From assembly GCA_029269125.1 (NCBI GenBank), contig JARHXX010000003.1, forward strand, positions 124,001 through 188,000: a stretch of DNA of 64,000 bases, given 5' to 3'. The notes under the pieces are model-generated. The model was not told where the DNA came from, ran no database searches, and saw nothing but the letters and a program-made list of their open reading frames with translations. This document shows, piece after piece, positions 23,748 to 32,654 of this stretch (position 1 is its first letter; the number at the start of each line of letters is the position of its first letter). The DNA is from Kiritimatiellaeota bacterium B1221 (GTDB lineage Bacteria; Verrucomicrobiota; Kiritimatiellia; SS1-B-03-39; UBA6053). The position numbers were made by a program, and so were the translations under genes.

Positions 23748-24482
23748 TTAATATGCACCCTTCCCCAGCAACACCGCGGGAATGGTTTTTAAAAGCAGTT
23801 TAATGTCGTTCCAAAATCCTTGGGTGCGGATATATTGCACATCCAGCTGCACCTGTTCTTTAAACGGGATATCCGATCGGCCTGACACCTGCCAAATACA
23901 GGTGATCCCGGGTTTCACATGCAGACGCTTTCGATCTTCCAGGCTGTATTCAGCCACTTCGGATGGAATGGGTGGACGGGGACCCACCAGCGACATATCT
24001 CCGGTTAAAACGTTAAACAACTGGGGCAGTTCATCCAAACTATAGCGCCGGATAAATCGGCCGATTCGGGTAATCCGCGGGTCATTTTTCATTTTGAAGA
24101 TTACCCCGTCTCCGGATTCATTTTGGGTCATCAGCTCTTCTTTGATTTTATCCGCATTCCGGACCATCGACCGGAATTTGTAAAAGCGGAAGACCCGCCC
24201 ATTTTGGCCCACCCGTGGCTGACTGTAAAATACCGGCCAGCCATCTTCAATCACGATGCACAGGATCAGAATGAGAAACACCGGAGAGAGCACCAGCATC
24301 CCCAAGGAAGCCGCCAGAACATCGACCGTCCTTTTGATTACATACAAACTGCGCAAACTCATTTCCCAAATCAACAGTTTGGTTCGCTGACGGCGTTGCA
24401 GCTTCTTTAAATCCATTTTGGACGCGGGTAAATCAAGCGAGTTAATAAGTTCTTTTCGCGCCAGATACAGATCCTGATTCAT
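23748..24482 (-). CDS. initiating polyprenyl-phosphate phosphoglycosyltransferase (WcaJ/PglC family)
   Basis: This 244-residue protein (ATG at 24482; a GTG at 24494 is possible) starts polysaccharide repeat units by moving a sugar phosphate from a nucleotide sugar to undecaprenyl phosphate. It has one N-terminal hydrophobic segment (VDVLAASLGMLVLSPVFLIL), FYSQPRVGQNGRVFRFYKFR, the intact catalytic pair D150-E151 in RRYSLDELPQLFNVLTGDMS, then LVGPRPPIPSEV and KPGITCIWQVSGRSDIPF. It lacks the large N-terminal membrane domain of full WcaJ. It lies 18 bp upstream of the STAS gene. Confidence 0.92.
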   Translation of the reverse strand: MNQDLYLARKELINSLDLPASKMDLKKLQRRQRTKLLIWEMSLRSLYVIKRTVDVLAASLGMLVLSPVFLILILCIVIEDGWPVFYSQPRVGQNGRVFRFYKFRSMVRNADKIKEELMTQNESGDGVIFKMKNDPRITRIGRFIRRYSLDELPQLFNVLTGDMSLVGPRPPIPSEVAEYSLEDRKRLHVKPGITCIWQVSGRSDIPFKEQVQLDVQYIRTQGFWNDIKLLLKTIPAVLLGKGAY

Positions 24483-24557
24483 GTAAATACCCACGGGGTT
24501 GTACGATTATGACTTCTTTTCAAAATGACCTTATAAAGAGAAACTCGATGACTTTAT

Positions 24558-24579
24558 GCGCATTATGACCTTAATGCGC
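24558..24579. other. perfect 8 bp hairpin between two EPS genes
   Basis: GCGCATTA (24558-24565) and TAATGCGC (24572-24579) pair perfectly around a 6 nt loop. The hairpin lies in the 123 bp gap between the GT2 gene (24606-25631) and the phosphoglycosyltransferase gene. Read leftward it is followed by ATAAAGT, a weak T-tract. It may be an operator, an attenuator or a weak terminator. Confidence 0.5.
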
Positions 24580-24605
24580 TAAGGATTGCAAGTCGTGATT
24601 CATGC

Positions 24606-25631
24606 TTACCAAAAAAACCTTCCTTTACGGATATCGAAAGTGGCTCCACAAGCCACCAGGAAATTCAATAAAGTGCGGATAAGCATGGCGGGGAGACTTT
24701 TTATCCGGCTGCGGCCCTGGGTCATGCGCCATTGACGAAACGGTACCCAAACCATGGTGCCAATCCCTTTGGGAATAAAACTTTTGCGGAAGGTTTCCTG
24801 AATAAGCTTTCGAAACCAGTCGGGATCCTCCTCCATTTTCTCACGCAACCAGGGCCCGGCTTGATGCCCGGTTTCAACCGTTTGCCGAACCCGGTCGAAC
24901 AGGATGAAATTACACAGGGAGCCTATCAGAATTCTCTTTTCATGTTTATAGATGGAGCCCGGCGCGGTCTCCGCTTCATAGATATGGTACACGCCATCCG
25001 CCCGAACCAGACGGGACAAATCCTCGGGTTGGGTAAACGCGTCAGTCACCAACATGGCTTTGATAAAACCGTCTTCCACCAGTAAAGGTTCGGGGAGAAA
25101 GATTTTGCGCATGGCGGTTGCGCGGGCGGCATAGAGCTGTCCGCAAAGTTTGGGAGGTCCGGCCGATGCCAGTGCGGAAGCGGACAAAGACAAGCGACTG
25201 GCCGCTCCTTGGTGGCTGTTCCCGGCCAGGTCTTTGACCGGCACATCCACTACCGCCACTGCCGCAGGGTGCGAAAGAAGTTCTTCGAGCATCAGCCGCA
25301 ACGCATCCGGCCGGGGCAGCAAAATGTCAGCATCCGCCAAAAAGAAAAGTTCGGTGTCCTCCGGAGAGAGGTCATGAATGAACTGGTTCCAGGCATTGGC
25401 TTTGCCGGGACGGGTAAGCTCGATCACCTTTGCGACGGCGGTTGATTGCGCCAACTTTTTATTTGCGAGGTCGGCCGTCCGGTCGGTCGAACCGTTCACC
25501 ACCACCCACAATTCCAGCTGATGATCATCAGAATTCCAAAGGTCCTGTTTGAGCAGATCCTCGAGGGTCGATTCAATTCCGCTTTCTTCATTATGCGCCA
25601 GCACACCCAGAGATATTTTCATAAGCTCCAT
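24606..25631 (-). CDS. GT2-family glycosyltransferase
   Basis: This 341-residue enzyme has KISLGVLAHNEESGIESTLE, LWVVVNGSTDRTADLA and LFFLADADILLPRPDALR (a metal-binding DAD), which are GT-A fold landmarks. The C-terminal 60 residues (MVWVPFRQWRMTQGRSRIK, LPAMLIRTLLNFLVACGATF) are amphipathic to hydrophobic and may associate with the membrane. An ATG at 25622 is an alternative start. It is the first gene of the leftward EPS block and diverges from the Wzy-like gene across 117 bp, which should hold promoters for both. Confidence 0.85.
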   Translation of the reverse strand: MELMKISLGVLAHNEESGIESTLEDLLKQDLWNSDDHQLELWVVVNGSTDRTADLANKKLAQSTAVAKVIELTRPGKANAWNQFIHDLSPEDTELFFLADADILLPRPDALRLMLEELLSHPAAVAVVDVPVKDLAGNSHQGAASRLSLSASALASAGPPKLCGQLYAARATAMRKIFLPEPLLVEDGFIKAMLVTDAFTQPEDLSRLVRADGVYHIYEAETAPGSIYKHEKRILIGSLCNFILFDRVRQTVETGHQAGPWLREKMEEDPDWFRKLIQETFRKSFIPKGIGTMVWVPFRQWRMTQGRSRIKSLPAMLIRTLLNFLVACGATFDIRKGRFFW

Positions 25632-25748
25632 TTAATTCTTCGCAGGTGTAAAAAACAATCCTTGATGAAGGAAATAATTCGTTTGTACATTGCCCCCTGC
25701 CATGTAAACTGAGGCGTAACCCAACTGCTACGGATTTATTTTCATTTT

Positions 25749-27128
25749 ATGACGCCACTGGTACCCCTTACGATGTTTACTTGCCTGCCACTTATTTTGT
25801 GGCTGTTCAGTAAAAATCCGGGCCGTCCCGGTTTCGCGGTGATTGTGGGTTTTTTGGCCACATTCATGTTTTTGCCGAACCATCATTATCCCCTGCCCCT
25901 GTTTCCGGATTATGACAAAATCAGTGCGGCGGGATATGCGGTTCTTCTCGGCACCGCGATGTTTCATTCCGAGCGATTTAAAACGGTGCATTTCTCCGCG
26001 TGGGATTTGCCCATAATGGTTTGGTGCTGTGTTCCCTTTTTCACCTCGATCTCTAATGCGTTGGGTGCCTATGATGGATTAAACGCCCTCCTGGGGCGCG
26101 GAATCCAGTGGGGCGTCCCGTATATCATTGGCCGGATTTATTTTCAGGACCGGCAAAGCATGGAGGCGCTTTGTCTGGGATTTTTTGTGGGCACGCTGGT
26201 GTATATTCCTTTTTGTCTTTATGAAGTGGTGATGAGTCCGCGGCTCCATAAAATTATTTACGGGTTTCATCCCCACGATTTTGGCCAGGCCAAACGGGGA
26301 GGCGGATGGCGGCCGGTCGTGTTTATGCACCATGGATTGATGAATTCGATGTGGATGGTTTCCGGTTTTCTGTCTGGGTTCTCCCTGGCGCTTTCCGGCC
26401 GCTTAAAAAAGTTGTTGCCTCCCCTGTTGAAGCCCTACACCTTGCCGATGCTGCTGCTGCTCTTTATCACCATTTTATTACTGAAATCCACCGGAGCTTT
26501 GGCCCTGTTGCTGATGGGGATCATGGTTCTGGTTTTTACCCGAATCACCCGGATTTCGCTTCCGCTACGCATATTGATGATCCTTCCCTTTCTTTATGTC
26601 ACCACCCGTTCGCTCAGCATTTGGGACGGTCAAAATCTGATCGACGGGGTGGCCAGCATTGCCAGTACCGAACGGACGGGTTCCCTGGAGTACCGCATAA
26701 ACAACGAAACCATTCTGACCGAACATGCATGGAAACGTCCTGTTCTAGGTTGGGGCGAATGGAAACGCTCTTTTGTCACCAACGATTTGGGAGAGATTGT
26801 TTCGGTACCCGATGGCTTGTGGATTCTGGCATTTGGCAAAAGTGGCTATATCGGTCTCTACGCTCTCATTGCATTGTTTTTTGTCCCGCCTTTTCTGTTT
26901 CTTAAAAACTTTCCCACTTCCCGTTGGCGTGAACCGGAAGTGGTGGCGATTTTGGCGGCCCCCCTGCTGATCATGCTTTTTGCGCTCGACAGTTTGTTAA
27001 ATGATATGTTCAATCCACTCATGCTTTTACTCGCGGGCGGACTGGTCGGACTATATCTAAACCCTCAAGCAGAACAGTCGACGCTTTCCGAAGCTGTTCT
27101 CCCTCCCTCTACCCCCCGCATTTTCTAA
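25749..27128 (+). CDS. O-antigen ligase/polymerase-like membrane protein (Wzy/WaaL type)
   Basis: This 459-residue, strongly hydrophobic protein has about 10-12 predicted membrane segments. A large loop near residues 305-360 contains ERTGSLEYRINNETILTEHA and PVLGWGEWKRS, the position and character of the catalytic periplasmic loop of the O-antigen ligase/polymerase superfamily. It would polymerise repeat units or attach them to an acceptor; sequence alone cannot separate these roles. The neighbouring flippase and Wza/Wzc-like proteins favour a Wzy polymerase. It begins the second rightward EPS operon. Confidence 0.83.
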   Translation: MTPLVPLTMFTCLPLILWLFSKNPGRPGFAVIVGFLATFMFLPNHHYPLPLFPDYDKISAAGYAVLLGTAMFHSERFKTVHFSAWDLPIMVWCCVPFFTSISNALGAYDGLNALLGRGIQWGVPYIIGRIYFQDRQSMEALCLGFFVGTLVYIPFCLYEVVMSPRLHKIIYGFHPHDFGQAKRGGGWRPVVFMHHGLMNSMWMVSGFLSGFSLALSGRLKKLLPPLLKPYTLPMLLLLFITILLLKSTGALALLLMGIMVLVFTRITRISLPLRILMILPFLYVTTRSLSIWDGQNLIDGVASIASTERTGSLEYRINNETILTEHAWKRPVLGWGEWKRSFVTNDLGEIVSVPDGLWILAFGKSGYIGLYALIALFFVPPFLFLKNFPTSRWREPEVVAILAAPLLIMLFALDSLLNDMFNPLMLLLAGGLVGLYLNPQAEQSTLSEAVLPPSTPRIF

Positions 27129-27133
27129 ACCTT

Positions 27134-28576
27134 ATGAGCAGTCATCTTAAAAATCAGGCCATTAAAGGATCCATCTGGACCCTCTTCGGATACGGGGCTT
27201 CTCAAATCCTCCGTTTACTCAGTAATCTGATTCTGGCGCGACTGCTCTTTCCCGAAGCCTTCGGGTTGATGGCGTTGGTGAATGTGTTCATGCAGGGATT
27301 ACAAATGTTTTCCGATGTGGGGATCGGTCCCAGTATCATCCAAAATAAACGGGGCAATGATCCGCAGTTTTTAAAAACGGCCTGGACCATACAAGTCTTC
27401 CGCGGCATCGCTTTGTGGGCTTTCTGTTGCGCGGCCGCCCCCTTGGTGGCCAACTTTTTTGCCGAGTCAAACGCCTCTGCACATCAGCTCCTGTATATAC
27501 TGCCGGTAACCGGCATTACCGCATTTATCGGAGGATTCACATCCACCTCGGTGTTTACGCTCAACCGGAAGCTGGACATGAAACGGATGACGCTTCTGGA
27601 AATTGTCCCGCAAATTGCATCGCTTACCTGCATGATCGTCTGGGCCAAATTTCATCCTTCAGTATGGGCGTTGGTGGGAGGGGGCATTACCTTTAGTTTT
27701 GTCCGGCTTTTCATGAGTCATGCCATGAGTCCTGATCACAAAGACGGATTTGCCTGGGAACCTGAAGCCCGCCGGGAACTATTCCGATTCGGACGCTGGG
27801 TGTTTTTAAGTACGGTGGTATCATTTTTGGCGGGCAACCTTGATAAACTCCTGCTCGGGAAACTGCTCACTCTCAGCGAACTGGGACTTTACAGTATTGC
27901 CATGACCCTGGCCCGGGTCGCGATTCACACGTCCACCCGTCTGAGCAGCTCGGTTATTTTTCCTTTGCTCTCACGTTATCAGGATGATCCGCCCCGCCTG
28001 GTGAATGCCTGTTTGATGGCGCGCCGCGCGGTGCTGTGGCTGAGTGCTGCCATCTGCAGTGGGTTTGCGCTGTTTGCCCCGCTCTTTTTTGAAAGTCTTT
28101 ATGACGACCGCTATTTTGGAGCCGGGGCGACTTCCCGCTGGTTGGCGATATATACCTGGTCGCACGTGCTCATCGCCAGTATGGACCGCATCCCCCTGGC
28201 GCTGGGAAATCCCCGATTGTTGTTCTTTGCCAACCTGATCACCACCCTCGGCATGGGGCTGGCCGTTTGGGGCTATCAGGCCTATGGACTCCCGGGCTTT
28301 ATTCTCAGCATGGCCCTTGCAAAAATATTCGCCAACTTTTTCCTCACCATGACCCTTCCCACGGGAAGGTTCAAAATGCTCGGACAATCGGTTTTCTTCA
28401 CTCTGGGTTTTCTCGGATATACGCTGGCGTGTATCTACGGACTCAATCAAGCTGAAGCTTCTCTGTCTTTTTATCCGTATGCCGGGCTGGTTTGCTTATC
28501 GGCAGCCGCCCCGATTTTGCTGGCCATGTTCCGTGCATGGTGTCTGATTAAAGCCAAAAAGGAAAAAAGCGCATGA
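27134..28576 (+). CDS. oligosaccharide flippase (Wzx/PST family)
   Basis: This 480-residue multi-spanning protein (about 12 helices) opens with KGSIWTLFGYGASQILRLLS and ARLLFPEAFGLMALVNVFMQ, followed by MFSDVGIGPSIIQNK. This is the characteristic start of Wzx/PST lipid-linked oligosaccharide flippases. It would move undecaprenyl-linked repeat units across the inner membrane. It follows the Wzy-like gene by 5 bp and overlaps the kinase-like gene by 4 bp. Confidence 0.92.
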   Translation: MSSHLKNQAIKGSIWTLFGYGASQILRLLSNLILARLLFPEAFGLMALVNVFMQGLQMFSDVGIGPSIIQNKRGNDPQFLKTAWTIQVFRGIALWAFCCAAAPLVANFFAESNASAHQLLYILPVTGITAFIGGFTSTSVFTLNRKLDMKRMTLLEIVPQIASLTCMIVWAKFHPSVWALVGGGITFSFVRLFMSHAMSPDHKDGFAWEPEARRELFRFGRWVFLSTVVSFLAGNLDKLLLGKLLTLSELGLYSIAMTLARVAIHTSTRLSSSVIFPLLSRYQDDPPRLVNACLMARRAVLWLSAAICSGFALFAPLFFESLYDDRYFGAGATSRWLAIYTWSHVLIASMDRIPLALGNPRLLFFANLITTLGMGLAVWGYQAYGLPGFILSMALAKIFANFFLTMTLPTGRFKMLGQSVFFTLGFLGYTLACIYGLNQAEASLSFYPYAGLVCLSAAAPILLAMFRAWCLIKAKKEKSA

Positions 28577-29349
28577 CCTCTCACCCCTGGCAAGAACTTG
28601 CTGTAGCCGTCAGTTGCGAAAACGCCCCCGGTTTAGAAATCCTTCGGAAACGCGGAACCGATGTGATCATTGCCCGGGCCGCGTCCGGGCCCGGAGAAAC
28701 CGCGATTGTGAAATGCTGGAACCGCCGGGGGCTCCGTGGATTTTTCCGCCGTTTCACCCGGAGCAATATTGGCTGGCGGGAATACACCGCGCTGCGCCGC
28801 CTTCACCAGGCGGGCATTCCCTGTCCTGAACCGTATGCCTACCTACGCCTGCCTTCCTCCGCCCGACATACCGAGGTGCTGATTTCCGAAGATCTGGGCA
28901 TTTGCGAAGATGCGACCGAACATTATAAAACGCTTCGCCTCCACTCACCCGAAGCGGTCGAAATCTTTGAACAACAATTGATCGATGCCACTCTCACGAT
29001 GGTGCATCAAGGTTTACTCGATCCGGATCACCGGCTTCCGAACTTTGTTATTCCTCCCAATTTGATTCCGGTACGCATAGATTTTGAATTGTGTATTCCG
29101 GTTCGAAAGGTCTCTGCACACCCCAGGCTTTTGGGATTAATGATCGGAACCTTTCTGGGGAGTATTGTGTTTGCGCTTCAGCCCGATACGGAAGCTGCCA
29201 CCCGGTTTACGAAAAAACTTTTTATGCAACTTCCCCTTCCTGATGCTTCAAGAGCGGTGGCCGCGCATACGGTCCAACAGATGTTGCACAGGCAAAAGCA
29301 GGAAAGCGGAATAGACACATCCTTCACTCTCCCGGAGAATCCTTTATGA
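28573..29349 (+). CDS. WaaP/Kdo-kinase-like protein
   Basis: This 258-residue protein has a small-kinase fold pattern. The candidate ATP-binding Lys is in ETAIVKCWNRRG, a helix Glu is in WREYTALRRLHQAGIPCPEP, the hinge is VLISEDLG, a catalytic-loop-like LLDPDHRLPNFVI carries Asp and Asn, and the DFG-like site is RIDFELC. This matches lipopolysaccharide core kinases such as WaaP and KdkA. It may phosphorylate a sugar in the polysaccharide or LPS core. It is embedded between the flippase and the GT26-STAS gene with 4 bp overlaps on both sides. Confidence 0.72.
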   Translation: MTSHPWQELAVAVSCENAPGLEILRKRGTDVIIARAASGPGETAIVKCWNRRGLRGFFRRFTRSNIGWREYTALRRLHQAGIPCPEPYAYLRLPSSARHTEVLISEDLGICEDATEHYKTLRLHSPEAVEIFEQQLIDATLTMVHQGLLDPDHRLPNFVIPPNLIPVRIDFELCIPVRKVSAHPRLLGLMIGTFLGSIVFALQPDTEAATRFTKKLFMQLPLPDASRAVAAHTVQQMLHRQKQESGIDTSFTLPENPL

Positions 29350-30791
29350 ACCCGACCGATATTCCACTGATGATTCTTGGCGTCCCCTTCCATGCGGTTG
29401 ACAATCAGCAAACCCTCGACTGGTGTTTAGAGCATGTCTCCAAAGGGAAACCCGGATATGTGGCCACCCCCAACCTCGACTTTGTTATGCAAGCCGGCAA
29501 AGATCCGGAGTTGTACCGCATCCTCATTCAGGCTGATTTGGTGATTGCGGACGGAATGCCGATTGTTTGGCTTTCCAAACTTTTAGGTCCGAAACTTCCC
29601 GAGCGGGTCGCAGGCAGTGATTTGGTGCTCAGTTTATCAGCAGGGGCGGCACGGAAATCTTTTAGCGTTTTTAACTTGGGAGGAGCCTCCGGGGTTCCAG
29701 AAAAAGCGGGGGCCGTGATGACAGAACGATTCCCGGGATTTAAGTTGGCCGGAGCTTATTCTCCCCCCAAAGCTGATTTACTGGAAATGAACCATGAGGA
29801 GATTTTACAGAAAATTTCCGATGCATCTCCGGATATTCTCTATGTGGCCTTTGGCGCGCCCAAGCAGGAGAAATGGATTAATATGCATTTCCGGAACTGG
29901 AATGTGCCTTTGGCCCTTGGGATCGGCGCCAGTCTGGACTTTCTGGCCGGAGCTCAAACCCGTGCTCCCAAGTGGATGCAGAAATCCGGAACGGAGTGGA
30001 TCTGGCGCCTGGGTACAAATCCGGTGCGTCTCTGGAAGCGATACACATCGAATTTTGTCTTTTTGTTTAAATCCCTTTCCCGGATTAAACGTATTCAACG
30101 TCGGGATTTGGAGCCCTGTTCTGCCCATTTTCCACCGGAAGAATTGGCGAACCTTATTCAAACATTCACCTGGACGCCCCTGCAAATCCCGGCCCGGGCC
30201 GCATCCTTTATCGATGAGATTTCAGCGGAAAGTTTCCCTCGGAATCTTCTGCTGGATTTGTCGGATGCCACCTGGTTAAACTCTTTGGAGTTGGGCACCT
30301 TGCTGACCTTGGGGAATTTAGCAAAAACGAATGAAAGTAAAGTGCTGCTCACCGGGGTTGCCGGACGTCTTAAAGCGTGGATTGAAATGAACGGGCTTAC
30401 GCCCCTGCTTCAGTTTGTGAAAGAAGATGAGGATTGGCAGGCTTATGGGGTGCAGGAAATCAGAAGCCATACCGCGCTCAGCCCGACCTACGGCACCCTT
30501 CGGCTGATTCCCCCCGCCGAATTGACGGTCGTCACTTTGCCGGAGTGGAAAGAGAAAACCCAGCAAATTCTTTCCCGGCGATCTGAGGAAATTAAACGGA
30601 TTGAACTGGACTGCGCAAAACTCACTTTTCTAGATAGTGCCGGTCTCGGATATTTGATGCGAATGCGAAAAGAAGTTCATGAAGCATCTTTGGAATGGGC
30701 TGTCCTGCAATTAAACGGTGCGCCGCTTTTGACCATTCAACTGGCGCGGGTTGAGAAAATTTTACTCAGTGAAAAGTTGAATTACAATTGA
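29346..30791 (+). CDS. WecG/TagA/CpsF glycosyltransferase fused to two STAS domains
   Basis: Residues 1-245 are a GT26 enzyme (481 residues in total). They contain YVATPNLDFVMQA (39-51), VIADGMPIVWLSKLLG with catalytic-type Asp69, VAFGAPKQEKWI (167-178) and WIWRLGTNPVRLWKRY. Enzymes of this family transfer N-acetylmannosaminuronate or similar sugars to a lipid-linked acceptor. Residues about 300-358 form a first STAS-like domain (NLLLDLSDATWLNSLELGTL), whose phospho-site is degenerate. Residues about 390-475 form a second with an intact LTFLDSAGLGYLM (Asp430, Ser431). This fusion is unusual and suggests that activity or localisation is switched by a kinase. It overlaps the kinase-like gene by 4 bp and converges on an AraC gene with a 10 bp overlap. 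Confidence 0.88.
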   Translation: MNPTDIPLMILGVPFHAVDNQQTLDWCLEHVSKGKPGYVATPNLDFVMQAGKDPELYRILIQADLVIADGMPIVWLSKLLGPKLPERVAGSDLVLSLSAGAARKSFSVFNLGGASGVPEKAGAVMTERFPGFKLAGAYSPPKADLLEMNHEEILQKISDASPDILYVAFGAPKQEKWINMHFRNWNVPLALGIGASLDFLAGAQTRAPKWMQKSGTEWIWRLGTNPVRLWKRYTSNFVFLFKSLSRIKRIQRRDLEPCSAHFPPEELANLIQTFTWTPLQIPARAASFIDEISAESFPRNLLLDLSDATWLNSLELGTLLTLGNLAKTNESKVLLTGVAGRLKAWIEMNGLTPLLQFVKEDEDWQAYGVQEIRSHTALSPTYGTLRLIPPAELTVVTLPEWKEKTQQILSRRSEEIKRIELDCAKLTFLDSAGLGYLMRMRKEVHEASLEWAVLQLNGAPLLTIQLARVEKILLSEKLNYN

Positions 30792-31672
30792 GGCAACAGC
30801 CCTTGGCTCAAAAATTCGCGGGTGGTTAAACCTGTAACTTGTTTGAAAGAGCGGATGAAATTTGCAGGGGTCGAAAATCCCAGTCGGGCTGAAACTTCTT
30901 TCACCGTGAGTTGTTCTTCCAGCATCCATTGACAGGCCAGCAGCATCTGCTTTTTTAAAATATACTGATAAGGCGAGATACCGGTTTTTTGCCGGTAAAA
31001 TCTGCATAAATTCCCCCGACTCATCTCCAATGCTTCGGCAAGTTCATTTAAATCGATTCGTCCTTCAGGTAATCGGCTTTGAATAAAGGTTTGCACTTTT
31101 TTTAATAAAAGATCTTCTTTGGTTTCCGGTTCACCCGATGCCGCTCCGGCCAATGCACTGATTAAATCCAGCACCAAACTAGCGGCTTCCCCTGCCGACA
31201 GAAACAGAATAGAATCCTGAATTCGTGCTAAATACAGCAGACGGCACATGACGGATGACGTTTCTGGCAAGGTGATGACTCTGCCCAGTTTCTTACCGAA
31301 AACCCGCACCAGTGGTCCCAAAGGGTCGACATTAAAATTAAGGTAAAAGAATTCCCACGCTTCGCTCCCTGTGGCGGGGTATGCATATGCGGTTTCAGGA
31401 TCATGGGATTCACAAAGAAATCCGGTTCCGGGGGGTAAACACTGTGTTCCCGTTTCATCGGTGAACTGCCCCTCCCCCCTTAAGGTATATTGAAAGATAC
31501 AACAGGGATCACTGTCAGTTCGAGTCGCCCCTTTTTGGCCGTAACTTGAACGGTGCCGGGTTTCAATCCCCATGCGTATGGGATAAGCCAGACGTTGGGA
31601 ATGATCTCCATTAATTACCACATCCCTAAAATGAACTCTGTCTGTTTTGAATGGAGGTTCGGAGTATGTCAT
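30782..31672 (-). CDS. AraC-family transcriptional regulator
   Basis: This 296-residue protein has an N-terminal cupin-like sensing domain (CCIFQYTLRGEGQFTDETG, CLPPGTGFLC) and a C-terminal pair of helix-turn-helix units (IDLNELAEALEMSRGNLCRF; VKEVSARLGFSTPANFIRSF). It probably senses a sugar. It is divergent from the sugar cassette at 31780-35546 across 107 bp, which suggests it controls that operon. Its 3' end overlaps the GT26-STAS gene tail to tail. Confidence 0.9.
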   Translation of the reverse strand: MTYSEPPFKTDRVHFRDVVINGDHSQRLAYPIRMGIETRHRSSYGQKGATRTDSDPCCIFQYTLRGEGQFTDETGTQCLPPGTGFLCESHDPETAYAYPATGSEAWEFFYLNFNVDPLGPLVRVFGKKLGRVITLPETSSVMCRLLYLARIQDSILFLSAGEAASLVLDLISALAGAASGEPETKEDLLLKKVQTFIQSRLPEGRIDLNELAEALEMSRGNLCRFYRQKTGISPYQYILKKQMLLACQWMLEEQLTVKEVSARLGFSTPANFIRSFKQVTGLTTREFLSQGLLPQL

Positions 31673-31779
31673 TGGTTAAGAATTGATAGGTATTTACAAC
31701 TAATGAATCTATTAATTGCTTTTATTTCGTTCTTTTTAAAAGAATATTATGAATAAATGATAACTTTGGAGAAGATCAA

Positions 31780-32619
31780 ATGATAAAAAGTATTTCCTAT
31801 TGGAGCATGCCCGGCGGACTTGAGGGTCGTTGCAGTATAGAAGATGCCGCCCGCTTCGCAAAAGCAACAGGGTTTTCGGGCTTGGAATTATGTATCGCAG
31901 AAACGGGCCTGCTCACCCCCGCATCTGATCGTAAAACCTGCGAAGGATATCGGAAAATCGTTTTGGACGAGGGCTTAATTTTGGAAAGCCTGGCCAGTGG
32001 GATGAGCTGGGGCTGTAGTCCGACCCATCCTGATCCGGCCATCCGTCAAAAAGCGATCCAGCTCCATCAGGATGCCCTGTATCGGGCCGCTTGGCTGGGA
32101 TGCACTTCTTTGCTTTTTGTGCCGGGTGCAGTCAAAATATTGTGGAACCCCGATTATGATCCTGTACCCTATGATCAGGCGGTTGAATGGGCGCGTGAAG
32201 CCATTCACGCTTTACTTCCCGTGGCAGAAACTGTCGGGGTCGATCTGTGCATCGAAAATGTATGGAACGGCATGTTTTATTCCCCAATTGAATTGGCGGA
32301 TTTTGTTGATTCATTCAACCATCCGAAATTGGGAATATATTTGGATGTCGGTAACCTGCCGGGGATACATCAACATCCGCCTCACTGGATTGACATGCTG
32401 GGCAGCCGTATCCGACGGGTTCATATCAAAGATTATAATTGTGAGGTGGGGGGAATGGACGGATTTTGTGATCTGTTACAGGGGGATGTCCCCTTCCCTG
32501 AAATCATGGCCGCACTAAAGCGTAATGGATACGACCGAACGATCGTGGCCGAAATGATGCCTCCGAATAAAGGATTGCTTGAACGCACCGGCAAAGCCAT
32601 GGACCGTATCCTTGCATAA
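31780..32619 (+). CDS. sugar phosphate isomerase/epimerase-like TIM-barrel protein
   Basis: This 279-residue AP-endonuclease-2-like TIM barrel resembles xylose isomerase-like and hexulose-6-phosphate epimerase proteins. Expected metal ligands lie in VDLCIENVWNG (Glu), LGIYLDVGNLPGIHQHP (Asp, His), RVHIKDYNC (His) and TIVAEMMP (Glu). A ribosome binding site (GGAG, 8 nt spacing) supports the ATG. It is the first gene of a four-gene cassette divergent from an AraC regulator; the substrate is probably a sugar or cyclitol. Confidence 0.85.
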   Translation: MIKSISYWSMPGGLEGRCSIEDAARFAKATGFSGLELCIAETGLLTPASDRKTCEGYRKIVLDEGLILESLASGMSWGCSPTHPDPAIRQKAIQLHQDALYRAAWLGCTSLLFVPGAVKILWNPDYDPVPYDQAVEWAREAIHALLPVAETVGVDLCIENVWNGMFYSPIELADFVDSFNHPKLGIYLDVGNLPGIHQHPPHWIDMLGSRIRRVHIKDYNCEVGGMDGFCDLLQGDVPFPEIMAALKRNGYDRTIVAEMMPPNKGLLERTGKAMDRILA

Positions 32620-32654
32620 AATAATATCAGACCCCAAACATAGGAAATGAAAAG

